From positions 868,001 to 932,000 of the forward strand of contig CP079215.1 of NCBI GenBank assembly GCA_019316985.1: a DNA stretch of 64,000 bases. Direction: 5' to 3'. Under the pieces are notes generated by a model. The model was given only the letters and a program-made list of their open reading frames with translations, was not told the DNA's origin and did not search any database. The position numbers and the translations under genes were made by a program. The stretch comes from Paraniabella defluvii (GTDB taxonomy: Bacteria; Bacteroidota; Bacteroidia; Chitinophagales; Chitinophagaceae). Positions 1 to 10,593 of the stretch are shown piece by piece (the first letter of the stretch is position 1; every line of letters starts with the position of its first letter).

Positions 1-108
1 TACTCATTCTATAGCTAAGCTGCAAAAGCAGCAAGAGCCGCTACAATTAGTAATATCCTATTGTTCGCAACTCATAGATTCTTCCAAAAACCGTTTAAGC
101 TGATCCTA

Positions 109-737
109 ATGATAAAAGTGCTGTTATACGACGACTCTAACCAGTTCAGGGAGGCTATTACACTATTACTGGGCGGTACCGACGGTTTTGAAGTAGTAGG
201 TAGCTTTAATAATTGTGAAACGGCGGCAACCGACATCAGCATGCTGAAACCCGATGTTATTTTAATGGATATTGACATGCCGGGTATCACCGGCATTGAG
301 GGTGTAAAGATGATCAGGAGCGGAATAATACTGTTAAAATAATCATGCTGACCGTTTTTGATAATAACAAAAACATCTACGACGCTATCCGTTTCGGAGC
401 CAATGGCTATGTGCTGAAGAAGTCTGCACCGGATGCCATTATTAACGCGATTAAAGACGTTTTCGAAGGCGGCGCCCCGATGAACTCTTCAATCGCAACG
501 CAGGTATTGCAAATGTTTGCGGGCATGTCTCCAGCCACCCAAAACTATGGCCTCTCCGAAAAAGAAAAAGCAGTACTCCAATCCCTGGTAGACGGTAACA
601 GCTATAAAATGGTAGCTGCTTCGTTAAATATATCCATCGACACCGTTCGTACCCATATCCGTAATATATATGAAAAATTGCAGGTTAACTCAAAAAGCGC
701 CGCTGTAGCCAAAGCGCTGAAAGACCGTATCCTTTAG
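109..737 (+). CDS. NarL/FixJ-type response regulator, one frameshift
   Basis: Two-component response regulator: an N-terminal receiver followed by a LuxR-type HTH. The receiver shows the acidic pair after MIKVLLYDD, the phospho-acceptor Asp in ILMDIDMPG, the Thr/Ser region in MLTVFD and the Lys in YVLKKSAP. The HTH shows LSEKEKAVLQSLVDG and SIDTVRTHIRNIYEKL. The start is the ATG at 109; the open frame extends to 61 only through a TTG that adds a non-family leader. The frame is lost near 318: restoring one G (AGGAGCGG to AGGGAGCGG) gives MIRERNNTVKIIMLTVFD and joins both halves. The length of about 209 aa is normal for the family. Its cognate kinase is probably upstream, outside the window. 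The regulated genes are unknown. Confidence 0.9.
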
Positions 738-806
738 CATTTACAATTTTTAAAAATGAAACGGCAAGCCGTAAGGGCATCGCTATGCCTTAAAAACAAC
801 AATAAC

Positions 807-2356
807 ATGAAATCTTATAACATTTTAATGCTCCTTTTTATATGCCTCACCCTGGCAGCCTGTAAAAAGACAGTAATTACAGCACCCGGTCCCACCCGCC
901 AATGCCAACTGATGCCGCTGAGCAGCGGAACTTTAAAATAGTTTTTGAAAGTCTTCCCAATTACCAGGGCACTCCTGCAGGCCTTACGGTAGCTCTTACG
1001 GTTGAACCTTCGGGTGGCGGCCCATTCATGCATATTTCAGCAAACCTGTCGTACGATCAGCAATACCGTAGCGCTGCCCTGAATTTACCTAAAGGTTCTT
1101 ATAAGATCAAAGGGCTGATCATTAAAGATCAAAACGGGCTTGCACTCTTTGCCACACCTGTCAGCGGATCTTTAAAAGCGCACCTGGTAAACAAGCCACT
1201 CAGCGTACCTATGGTATTAGATCACCTTAATGAAGTAACAATGACGTTACAGGTTCTCGTGGTCAATGCAACAGATACTCCTCAAAGCTTCGGTTACAGC
1301 GAGGAAGTTTTGGCAGCAGGACCGGCGACCCTAATACCGAGATGGATAAACAAATCCTTATCAGGCCCATTATTAAAGTAGGTGATGTGATATACGACAG
1401 TATTCCTGCCCAGCTAATCATAAAAAGCTGGGATGTAAAAAATGAGATGACCTATAACATTCATTACCTGAAAGGAGGTGCACAAGGTATTTACTTATCG
1501 GCTAAAGCTGTAAAGCACCAGCTTTCGGTTTCCAAATGGGGTTCTTACGACGAGTTTACTTTAAATAAAGAAGATATACAGGAAGGGGTTATTTATGATA
1601 TTGGCGGCGACATAAAAGCCAAAAAGCTGAAATCAGTTTTAGAATACAAGATCGTAAACGGCGCATCTACCCCTATAACAAAAACGGATTATGAATACCA
1701 TACTAATGGTTTTGTTAAACAAAAGCAGGTTTGGGGTAAGCGTGCTGACATGTCTACCTACCTGGTACAAAAAGACATTTATGAATACGTGAACAATAAA
1801 ATCGGCATCATCAGAAGCTATAACGAAAATGATGTTTTGATAAAAACGACCCATGTGCAGTACCTAAACCCGGCAAAAAGAATTTCGTTAATAGAAGAAA
1901 AAATCGGTACACAAACAATGTATACATCTGTTGTTTATACTGCTTTGGAAACCCGCTCGGGCATTACCCAGGATTATCGTATAGATGCCAGCACCAACTA
2001 CGGTCAGGACTTGCCTATGACTTATTTTAGTAAGACTATGCGTGGCGGATCGGTACTTACAGATCTTATAACTACCGAAAACGGGCCACGTGCAGAAGGA
2101 CTATACGAATATGATTTTTGCATCAATCCTTATGTGCATCTTGAAATCCCTGACCGCCAGTTTCTTTTATATGAAAAACATAATTTGAAGTTTCAGTGGA
2201 AAACCCTGGCAGCAGGGCTATCCGGAAAACGAGCCCTACAGTTTCAGTTATACTTATGATAGCGGTGGATATCCTACGGAACTGCTGACTCAATACAGGT
2301 CTTATCAAACTAAAAAAGACGTTTATACCTTAAGAACAACTTACACATATTACTAA
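807..2356 (+). CDS. Large secreted lipoprotein of unknown function, several frameshifts
   Basis: The start at 807 gives an SPII signal peptide (MKSYNILMLLFICLTLAACKK), so the product is probably an outer-membrane lipoprotein. The reading moves between frames near 890-905, near 1340-1380 and near 2215; joined, it is about 515 aa and ends in a Tyr-rich stretch at a TAA at 2354-2356. The N-terminal part has a beta-sandwich look (SYKIKGLIIKDQNG), loosely like fimbrillin-type modules. The second half contains repeated Tyr-Glu-Tyr/Gly segments reminiscent of RHS-type beta repeats, but too weak to assign. A second lipoprotein gene starts 29 bp downstream, so the two probably form an operon. I do not recognise the family. 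Confidence 0.7.
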
Positions 2357-2385
2357 ATATAATCCTCAACATACAAATACAAAAA

Positions 2386-3666
2386 ATGAAACCGACATTT
2401 CATCAGGCGCCTTTATGCCTATTGCTAAGCCTGGGCCTTCTGTTTACACTCGTTGCCTGCAAAAAGATATTGATTCCCAGGAATCTCCTCCGGTGATTAC
2501 ACCACTGGTGAGGCCACAGGAACTTCGGCAGGCGCGCCGGCCACTAAGGCTATAGGGGCAGCCGGAGGCACGCTACAGTCTACCGACGGGAAAGTAAGCA
2601 TTCAGATCCCCGAGGGGGCGCTTAACACCACCACGACCATCGGAATAGAGCCCATAACCAATACAAACATTGCCGGACTGGGCACTTCGTTTCGCCTGAC
2701 GCCGCATGGTCAGTTATTTCTCAAACCTGTAACCATTACTTACTCGTGGGAAAGTTTACAGGACAGCATCGGTATTCCCCAAACGCTGGGCCTTGCTTAT
2801 CAAATGGATGATGGCGTATGGAAGTTTGTGGGTGCAGCAGCTGTAAATACAGCAGCCAAAACCGTCAGCTTTAAATCTACCCATTTCAGCGACTGGTCTT
2901 TAATGAACCGCATTTCGCTTTCCCCTTACCAGGCAAACCTCGAAACGGGTGAAAAGAAAACAATACAGGCACTGATCTTTACTGAGGCTGACTGGGACAA
3001 TCTTTTCATACCATTAGTGAATAACCCTAATGGCCCTTATAACGAACCGGGCTATCCTGTTGGCCATCCGGCCCCGCTTCCCTCAAAGTTCATTAAATCA
3101 TGGGAATTAACAGGGCCTGGCAGCCTGAATAAAAGCCATCAACAGTCGGTTGAGTACCAGGCCCCGGCATCAGTAAACGGAACGGCCACTGCAAACGTCA
3201 TACTTGAGTTAAAGGCGCCGGTATCCGGCAGGTTTCTATTAACGAGCGCTATGAACATTATGGGCGATGGATGGATTGAATTAAGCATTAACAACAGCGC
3301 TCCCGTACGGTTTCCTGCATCACCTGTAGTAAAAATGGGATCCAGATATATACTTGCAAATCCTGAAGACGAAGGGGTGGCCGTTTCCTGCTGACCTGGA
3401 ACGGGGAGCTGGGGAGTCACGCTTTTGACCTTGCTGCTGACGGAACCCGATTCCATTTTCTAACTCCCGCTACCGGCTATAACAGCCACTATATTCCCGG
3501 ACCCCAAATGCCGCTACAACCAAGCGAAGGCAGCGTTAATGTGACCAGGTTAAGCAACGGACGTGCCGAAGGTAGCTTCACCATTAACAATGTGGGAGTA
3601 GGTACTCAATTCAGGCCTGAGGCTTCGGCCCACGGCAGATTCAGCGCTAAATTATTTACGCCCTGA
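2386..3666 (+). CDS. Lipoprotein with ZU5-like domain, frameshifted
   Basis: The ATG at 2386 gives a lipoprotein signal ending LVACKK. After frame losses near 2465 and 2510 the reading is ATKAIGAAGGTLQSTDG, then VSIQIPEGALNTTTTIGIEPI. The GG...DGxVxIxIPxGAL...T.I pattern is that of ZU5-type beta domains, which in Bacteroidota secreted proteins often sit near the N-terminus. A further frameshift near 3385 moves the C-terminus into another frame, ending at 3664-3666. Joined length is about 425 aa. It lies between two other lipoprotein genes on the same strand. Extracellular or outer-membrane location is inferred from the signal; the ligand is unknown. Confidence 0.7.
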
Positions 3667-3693
3667 TATTACTCAATAATAACAGCAAACGCA

Positions 3694-3833
3694 ATGAAAG
3701 ATGTAGCACCCTAATAGTATTAGTCATATGCCTGGTTTATCAATCCTGTGGCAAACATTACCAGCCGGCTGAAGAGACTACAGCCACAACTTCTCTGAAC
3801 AATTCTATGATGGTGCATTTACACAGGCGGTAG
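3694..3833 (+). CDS. Short lipoprotein-like ORF, frameshifted
   Basis: A small candidate gene. The ATG at 3694 is followed within a few codons by a lost base; in the adjoining frame the reading is CSTLIVLVICLVYQSCGK, a lipoprotein signal with its Cys, then a short polar tail to a stop at 3831-3833. The true end may lie further on, because another frame stays open into the terminator at 3891. It follows two lipoprotein genes in the same direction. No family was recognised, and it could be the remnant of a longer gene. Confidence 0.4.
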
Positions 3834-3890
3834 GCTACTCCAAACATTACTTGGGGTCAGCTTCAATTTATAATCGGTTTCCAGAATATA

Positions 3891-3920
3891 AAAAGCCGCA
3901 GGGTATACACCTGCGGCTTT
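3891..3920. terminator. Bidirectional intrinsic terminator
   Basis: A perfect 8-bp GC-rich stem (GCCGCAGG / CCTGCGGC) with a 7-nt loop, flanked by an A-run on one side and TTT on the other. It lies between the rightward lipoprotein genes and leftward smc and can serve both. Confidence 0.8.
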
Positions 3921-3942
3921 ATGTTGCTATTATTAAATTAAG

Positions 3943-6900
3943 TTACCCGGCTGCTGCGAGGCTTCTAAAGTCTACGCTTACCAGCTTACTAACACCCGGT
4001 TCCTGCATGGTTACACCATAGATAACATCTACCGTACTCATGGTTGTTTTATTGTGCGTAACAATGATGAACTGTGAGTTATCGCTAAACTCGCGGATCA
4101 TATTGGTAAACTTCCCTACGTTCGCATCATCAAGCGGCGCGTCTACCTCATCCAGTATACAGAATGGAGCCGGCTTGATCAGGTAAATAGCGAACAATAA
4201 GGCCGTTGCAGTCAGGGTTCTTTCTCCCCGCTCAACTGTGTTAAGGAAGTTGGTCTTTTACCTTTTGGTCTTGCCATTACATCAATACCGGTTTCCGCCA
4301 GGTTTTCAGGATTTTCCAATACAAGATCGCACTGGTCGTCTTCGGTAAATAAAGACTTAAATACCTTCTGGAAGTTTTCGCGAACCTGGTTGAAGGTATC
4401 AAGGAATTTCTGGTTAGCCGTAGACTCCACCTCTTCGATTGTTTTTAATAAGCTTTCCTTTGCATTTACCAGGTCATTCTTCTGTTCCACGATAAACTCA
4501 TAACGCTTTCTCATTTCGGTATAAGCTTCGATTGCTGTTGGGTTTACTTCACCCAGGTTTTCAAGGCGCTTCTTTAAACGATCCGATTTCTCCTGTAATT
4601 CTTCGGTGCTGGTTTCGGTAGTACGCTCTTCGTCCAGTATGTCTTCCAGCTGTATCTTAAACTCCACGTTCAGCCGTTCTTTGGTACCTGCCAGCTGAAG
4701 CTTTAATTCGTTCAGCTTATCTTTTATCGCAGCCAGCAAATGATCTACCTGCTCTTTTTCTTTGGTTTTATGACGCAGTTCACTTTCTTTTTCACTTAGC
4801 TGGTTACGCAGGTTATAGTAAGCCTGGTCGGCCTCATCCAGCACTTTCTTATCTTCTTCACGTGCATGCATCAACTGGAGCAACTCTTCTTCCACCGCCA
4901 CCAAAGCTGCTTCATTTTGCGCAATATCTTCGCTGGTGCTTGATAGTTGCTGCGTACTCTGCTCTACCTGTTTTGCAGGGCTTCCAGCTGGTTGTTTTTA
5001 AAGTTCAGTTCCTGCTTTAAAGCATTGATCTTACTTTGCTGGCGCGTAACGTTCAGGTTAAACTCGTTGAAATATCCCTGTGATTCTTCATGCGCACCCT
5101 GGGCGGCTTTAAAAGATTCTTCCGCCTCGGCCAGCCTGTTGGCATTGAGTTGTAATACTTCATTAAACTCCTGTAATTCGCGACGCACGCCTTCTACCGA
5201 TGATTGCGTTTGCTGCAATTGCTCGTTGAGATCTTCCAGGCGGTTGCGCGCAGTGCTTTGCTGCCCCTGTATGTTCTCTAATTTGTTCTGTAAAGAAAAC
5301 ACCTGGTTAGCCAGTTCCTGTATGGCTCTCTCCGTTTCCTTGATTGCATTTTCTCTCAGGTCTTCATTAAAAGCAATTACCTCATTATGTCTTGCCTGTA
5401 TTTGCGTTCTCAGGTTTTGCACCACTGCATCCTGGGCCGCAATATCTTTCTGTAATTTTTCCAGGTTTTTAGCACGCCCGATCTTTTTCCCTTCAATTAA
5501 ACCTACGCTACCGCCGGTAAGGGTATGCTTACCTTTTACATAACGCCCGGTTTTTTCAATTACTGTAAAGCCGTTGGCATTTTCCAAAGCCTCTTCTCCT
5601 TCTGCTATAAATACATTACCCAGTAGGTGTTTGGCTAGGTTGCTATATTTTTCATCCACTTCTACCACGCTTAAAGCAGGTGTAGCATTCTCCAGGGTAT
5701 GACCCGAATTGGCCGAAACCGCTTCACCGATCTTATCCAGTAAGAAGAAATTAGCCTTTCCTTTTTATGATTACCCAGCAGATGCACCGCTTCCAAACCT
5801 TGCTGCAGGTTATTGATCACATAGTAATTCAGGTAAGGCTCCAGTACATTCTCTAATGCAGTGCGATACTCTTCTTTCACGTAGATGATATCTGACAGTA
5901 TCGGCGCCTGGTAGTTCCATTCTTTATTTTTATGCAGGAACTTCACGCTATCCGGGTAGCCTTCCATCGAATCGATCATCGACTTCAATAAGTCGTGCTC
6001 ATTCTTCTTCGCATCCAGCTTACGGCTTTCCTCTGCCATCTCATTTCTCAGGGCATCAATACGCCCTGTGTTTGAAGTATCTGCTCTTTGGTATGCTCGT
6101 TATGCGCCAGTAACTGCTCTAAAGATTGTTTGTGCTCACTTAATACCTGCTCTTTTGCTGGCGCTCCGCGTCAAGTGTTTCGAAAGTTGAAGCTCTTTGC
6201 TCGGTTTCCTGCTCAATTTGCTGGATAGCCCTCAGGAGGTTTTGTATAGATGTATCTGCTACTGCAACTTTCTTCTCTGCCTCAAACTGGCTGCGCTGCA
6301 CCTGCTGGTTCTCCATGCGGATCTCTTCCAGTGCATTACGCCTTGAATCCAGTATACCACGCTTCTCGTCGGCCTCTATTTTCAGGTTTTCCAGTTGCTC
6401 GTTCAGGCCTTCATAAGCTTTTTCTTCTTCATCCAACTGCAATTGCGTAAAGCCGATGCTTTCTTCAATGCCTTTTAACTGCGCACCTGATTTATCCAGG
6501 AACTCCTGTAAACCGGCCCCTTTTTCTTTTAAATATTGCAGGCGCTGAACAGCCAGGTTCTTGTCTCCTTCTTTAGTGCGAACCTTTTGCTGCAACTCGT
6601 TAAACGCATGCTGCATGCTTTGTAACGCACGTTCTTTCTCTACAAACACCAGTTTCTCTTCTTCCAATGCAGCTTCGCCTGTGGCCACTGCTGCCTCTAA
6701 CTGCGCAATACGTTCCGACTCCGCCTCCTGTTTTTCCGTAAGGTCTTTATAGGTAAGATTAAACCCTTCCAGAGCAGCTTTAGCCAGCTCAATGCTTACC
6801 TCGCGGTAATCGCGTTTGATCTCATGATATTTTTCTGCCTTTTTGCCTGATTTTCCAAGGCCTTCAGCTGGTTGTTGATCTCGAATAAAAGATCTTCAAT

Positions 6901-7469
6901 CCTGTTCAGATCCAGTTCCGTAGCATCCAGTTTGGTTTTAGCTTCTTTTTCCTGGTTTTATAGATGGAAATACCGGCAGCCTGTTCCAGCATCTTGCGGC
7001 GGCTGTTTTCCTTATCGCGGATCAGGTCATCCACCATGTCAAGGGCAATAATAGCGTAAGAATCGGTACTGATACCGGTATCCATAAAAAGGTTCTGGAT
7101 ATCTCTCAAACGGCACTGCACATCGTTGAGACGGTATTCACTTTCCCCGCTTTTATAAAACTTACGGGTAATGCGAACCGTATTAAACTCGGTTGGTAAC
7201 AGGTTCTTGGTGTTCTCAAAAGTGAGACTCACTTCTGCCAAACCACTGGCCGAACGGGTTTTAGATCCGTTGAACACCAGGCTGTCCAGGTTTTCGCTTC
7301 GCAAATTGCTGATCCTTTGCTCACCAATCACCCAACGGATACTATCCACGATATTGGATTTACCGCAACCATTCGGTCCTACGATCCCGGTGATATTATC
7401 ATCAAAATTCACGATGGTTTTATCAGCAAAGCTTTTAAAACCTTTTATTTCTAAACTCTTTAATCTCAC
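3943..7469 (-). CDS. smc: Chromosome partition protein SMC, multiple frameshifts
   Basis: Structural maintenance of chromosomes ATPase, the core of bacterial condensin. From the start at 7469: [18 protein letters not shown], then the Walker A motif [17 protein letters not shown]. Next come a long coiled coil, a hinge region around 5500-5950 ([17 protein letters not shown]), and a second coiled coil. The signature LSGGEK is at the frame break near 4205-4220 ([10 protein letters not shown] in one frame), and the Walker B and D-loop read [12 protein letters not shown] near 4120-4150. The total of about 1175 aa is normal for SMC. The reading changes frame near 4205, 4940, 5670, 6040-6140, 6690-6905 and 6955. 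These breaks join conserved segments and look like lost bases rather than decay. Confidence 0.95.
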
Positions 7470-7845
7470 GCTAAAAAACTTTTATTGCAACGGCGAATAT
7501 ATACCAGTAAACGCTAGTTGGGGCCTTGTTTTATGCACAGGTTTTAAAGAAGCCCTGTGGAAAATAGCTCATGAGTAAAGAGGCTACAGCAAAGATTTTG
7601 AAAAGATCATTTTCCTGTCAAAACCGTTCTTTTCCACCCTGTATTTCAAATTTTTAGCTATAATTGAACCGTTTTATGGAAAACTGAGACATATCCTGGC
7701 ATTATTAACGGCGAGCACAATTACAATAAAAAACGAAGTTATCCACAGAAAATTAACATCTTGGCTCATTATAAACGTTCAAGCTTCCCCCGCCACATCA
7801 TTTTATACCGGATGCAAGCCGGGAAGCGGTTGAGTAGCGTATTAT
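7470..7845. other. 376-bp non-coding region with DnaA-box-like sites
   Basis: No convincing gene on either strand. The region is AT-rich and holds a perfect DnaA-box consensus TTATCCACA at 7739-7747, a one-mismatch copy TTATGCACA at 7531-7539, and an inverted one-mismatch copy (TTTTCCACA on the minus strand) at 7556-7564. It must also carry the smc promoter on the minus strand. Whether it binds DnaA, or is part of an origin, is only a possibility. Confidence 0.35.
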
Positions 7846-8118
7846 TTAGCTTTCTCCATCGGTTTCAGGCAGCCTAAAATTATCCGGCACTTCAGCTTTT
7901 GTCCACCGCTCCAGTAATGGCCGCTCTAAACGGTATTCGCGGTATTCATCCGGACTCATAATAGGTATGCCCGAAATAATAGGGAAAATCTTTCTACATC
8001 TGCTGCAACATAAAATACCTTCGATAATATTATCCTGAACATCCTTTGAAATAACAGTCAACTCCAGGTCAGCCTTATCAAATGAGCAGCACAGTTTCTT
8101 AATGGTATCTCTTCTCAT
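7846..8118 (-). CDS. Trm112-like small zinc-ribbon protein
   Basis: A 90-aa protein of the Trm112/UPF0434 type, intact. The second half has the family pattern ILCCSRCRKIFPIISGIPIMSPDE (a Cys pair, then YPI-x-x-GIP-x-x). The first zinc half is unusual: KKLCCSFDK instead of the usual CPxC. Trm112 proteins bind and stabilise partner SAM-dependent methyltransferases. This is suggestive because the first gene of the same operon, about 1.7 kb upstream, encodes such an enzyme. It is the last gene of the TPP-riboswitch operon, 31 bp after the ThiE-like gene. Partner assignment is inference. Confidence 0.75.
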   Translation of the reverse strand: MRRDTIKKLCCSFDKADLELTVISKDVQDNIIEGILCCSRCRKIFPIISGIPIMSPDEYREYRLERPLLERWTKAEVPDNFRLPETDGES

Positions 8119-8149
8119 AATTTTTGTTTTAAATTTTGTTGATATTTTT

Positions 8150-8745
8150 TTATTGCCAACCGGGGTTATCTGCTTCCATAATACCAGACACTATTGCTAT
8201 GCCCGAATAATCCAACCCGCTTAGTGTTTCCATATTCCCCGGCTTTATACCACCTGCCAAAAACAAAGGCATGGTTGTCATAGATCTTGCTTTTTTAACA
8301 GTGTCAAAGTCACCAACTCACAACTGTTGGCAGTTGAGGACGGGAACATAGAACAAAAGGAAACATAATCCAGCCCGTTATCATTGGCCCAGTTTACAAC
8401 AGATAAATCATTACCGCAGGTGATACCTATGATGATTTCCCTGTTCAGTTCCTGTCTCAACTGAGTTAATTGATCAGGCTTGTCATCAAAATGAATACCG
8501 TCTAATTCCAATTGCGCCAGTACCTTCCAGCGGTTGTTTATTAACACAGGGATATTTTGGGCATGGCACAATTGAAGTATCTCTTCAACAAGCTCCATCC
8601 AGTTATCATCAGCTTTAAAATTGTCCCATATTTGCACTGCTGCAATAGGCTCCAGCACCACTTCTTTCAATTTGCCCAATAATATGTTCCTGCTAACAGA
8701 AGGATCAATGATCAGGTATATTCCTTCCGGTATACTTCTTCTCAT
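8150..8745 (-). CDS. ThiE/TenI-like TIM-barrel protein with altered active site
   Basis: About 199 aa once a lost T near 8297 is restored. Family marks of thiamine phosphate synthase and TenI are visible in order: GIYLIIDPS, AVQIWDNFK, VLINNRWK, LDGIHFDDK, IIGITCGND, DYVSFCSMFPSSTANS, PLFLAGGIKPGN and IAIVSGIMEADNP. Several catalytic positions differ from ThiE: the QLREK Arg and Lys (here QIWDNFK), the Asp of INDR (here INNR) and the Lys of FPTxTK (here FPSSTANS). Canonical thiamine phosphate synthase activity is therefore doubtful; a TenI-like or new role is possible. It overlaps the upstream AIR-synthase-like gene by 41 bp, which implies translational coupling. Confidence 0.8.
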
Positions 8746-9795
8746 GTACTACCTTTTTTAGTGCTTCATAAAACGCCGGCCAGTAGGGGTCTGTCTCTAC
8801 ATATTTCAAATCTGTAAACTTATCGTTGTTGACTAATTTGATACCCTTCCGCTTATCGCACAGCTCGCCCACTGCTACACATGGTATCTTCTCTTTTGCC
8901 AAACACGTTACTATTTCAGCAACAAATTCTTTTTTACAGGCAATGATCATCGATCCGGCGCCTATACAGCACCTGGGATCCAGGCCAAAGATTTTACAAA
9001 CCTGCTCCTGCACCTCAGCAACGGGTAATTGGTTATTGTAAATGGTTGCCCCGTTTCCGGATACCACGCACAATTCATAAATGGCACCCAGTACACCGCC
9101 TTCGGTTACATCGTGCATGGCCGTAACCTTATTCTGCGCATCACTTACCCCTGCGGCCAGCAAAGCATCCTGCAGTGAGGATGTATGATAGAACGAATCA
9201 CAGGCCAGCTGATAGATCTCAGCTCCTGCCTGATTTTTCACCGTTTGGGAAAACTCATCGCTAAAATAGCAGCAGATGACAGCGCACAGGTTTTTGTTAC
9301 CAGGATGGCATTTCCCGCCTCCGCCGATTTAGATACCAGCAATTTGTCTTTCGGCGCTACTGTAGCTAAAGTTCCTCCTCCCGCAATAGCTGAGTGCTGT
9401 CCCTCAACAAAACCTGTATGACCGCCGGTAATGGCTACATTTATTTCAACACAAAATTTATGAATGTATTCCCAATACATTTTGAAATCTTGCTTCGAAA
9501 AAGTGGAGGGCAGATTTAATACAAACTGACCATACATGGGCGCCTGCCCGGTTGTTGCCATATCATTAGCCATTAAATGAACAGACAGCCACGCCGACTC
9601 CTGTAAACCAAGCGATGGGATCAACGATAAAGGATCGCTGGTTAGCGCCAAAGCCATGCCGCCGGGCAGATCGATAACAGCAACATCTGCCCCAAATGAT
9701 GGTCCGGTAGCTACTTCGCTACGTTGCTGGCCGCACCGGTTAACAATAAACTGCTCCACTAAATGGTGTTCCATTTTGCCCAATCGCTGCTCCAT
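8705..9795 (-). CDS. AIR-synthase-related (PurM/HypE/ThiL superfamily) protein
   Basis: About 363 aa in two frames joined near 9240. Marks of the PurM-like ATP-dependent superfamily: GPSFGADVAVIDL (metal-binding Asp), LTSDPLSLIP, LMANDMATTGQAPMY, ITGGHTGF, and the second-domain motif MHDVTEGGVLGAIYEL followed by the Gly-rich CCIGAGSMIIA. It most resembles the HypE-like 'AIR synthase' group rather than true ThiL. Members phosphorylate or activate substrates with ATP; the substrate here is unknown. The start at 9795 is fixed by a TAATG overlap with the stop of the methyltransferase gene. The upstream in-frame extension to 9873 is the C-terminal coding region of that gene and not part of this protein. 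Confidence 0.8.
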
Positions 9796-10515
9796 TAGTC
9801 TACATCCTTTAATTGAACATATAAGCCGAAAAAATCGCCGAATGGCAGTCCCCATTGCTGAACTGGAAACCATTGGGAAGCCCGGTACACGTCCAGTGAA
9901 TGGTGTACTGCCGGCCTTCGAGCGCTTTATGAATAATGCTGGTTAGTTTTTCAGGAGAATAAAAAGTGGCGGTTATATAAAAGGATTTTTCCCGAATAAT
10001 TGCTGCACCCGCCTTCTCGCCACTTTTAAAGAATAGCGGTTCATCATTCCCATGGCTATGCCGTATCTGGCTACCCTGGCCGCTTCCCGTATTACTTGTA
10101 CCGGGTCTTTATAGTATTCAAAAGTGGTAATAAACGCAAGCGCATCAAAACTGTGATCTTTAAAAGGCATAAAGTGCGAATCGGCCATTACCAGGTCTCC
10201 TTCAAAAGATATTTTGCCTGCGATAGCATCAGCGGCGATATATCACCACCCGTAGCTTCTATACCTATTTCTTTCCACCACCTGGTGAAACGTGCCGTTC
10301 CGCAACCAAACTCCAGCAAGGTTTTAATACGCTTATCGCCGGCTACCAGCTGTTCCATCACTTTTTTTTTGCCATACTTCAGCACGCTTGTAGCGGCCTT
10401 CATACCACTGCTCATAGGTATCGGTGTATTCGCGGTTAAAAAACCACTCGGGTCTTCCCTGCCAGTTCTGTTGGTCCTTAGGTATTAAGCCGGTTGAAAA
10501 TTTTTCTATATCCAT
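9795..10515 (-). CDS. Class I SAM-dependent methyltransferase, TPP-riboswitch-controlled
   Basis: The first gene of the operon. SAM-binding motif I reads TLLEFGCGTARFTRWW; then come GGDISPLMLSQAK, MADSHFMPFKDHSFDALAFITTFEY and a C-terminal WGLPFGDFFGLYVQL typical of this methyltransferase group. Frame losses near 10385, 10190 and 9980 and one further loss in the C-terminal region are needed to join it, giving about 240 aa. It starts 16 bp downstream of the riboswitch terminator and ends in a TAATG overlap with the AIR-synthase-like gene. The substrate is unknown. The Trm112-like protein at the operon end could be its activator. Confidence 0.8.
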
Positions 10516-10530
10516 TTCTTTTATTTTAAA

Positions 10531-10569
10531 ATAAAAAACCCCATCACCTGAGAATACATCAACTGATGG
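10531..10569 (-). terminator. Intrinsic terminator of the TPP riboswitch
   Basis: On the minus strand, CCATCA ... TGATGG is followed by GGTTTTTTATTTT. It sits between the aptamer and the first codon at 10515, so it is the likely expression platform: transcription stops when TPP binds. Confidence 0.8.
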
Positions 10570-10593
10570 AGCTTGAAACAGATATTATTTCAA

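Noticed and set aside
4947..5543. Long plus-strand open frame (198 aa)
   Set aside because: It is antisense to the smc coiled coil and has Ser/Cys/Leu-rich composition typical of the mirror of Glu/Gln/Lys-rich coding DNA.
3943..7469. smc as a pseudogene
   Set aside because: All motifs from Walker A to Walker B are kept and breaks are single-base losses in runs; sequence errors are more likely in an important gene.
9795..9873. Upstream extension of the AIR-synthase-like protein
   Set aside because: This stretch encodes the methyltransferase C-terminus (WGLPFGDFFGLYVQL) in another frame, and the TAATG overlap gives a natural start at 9795.
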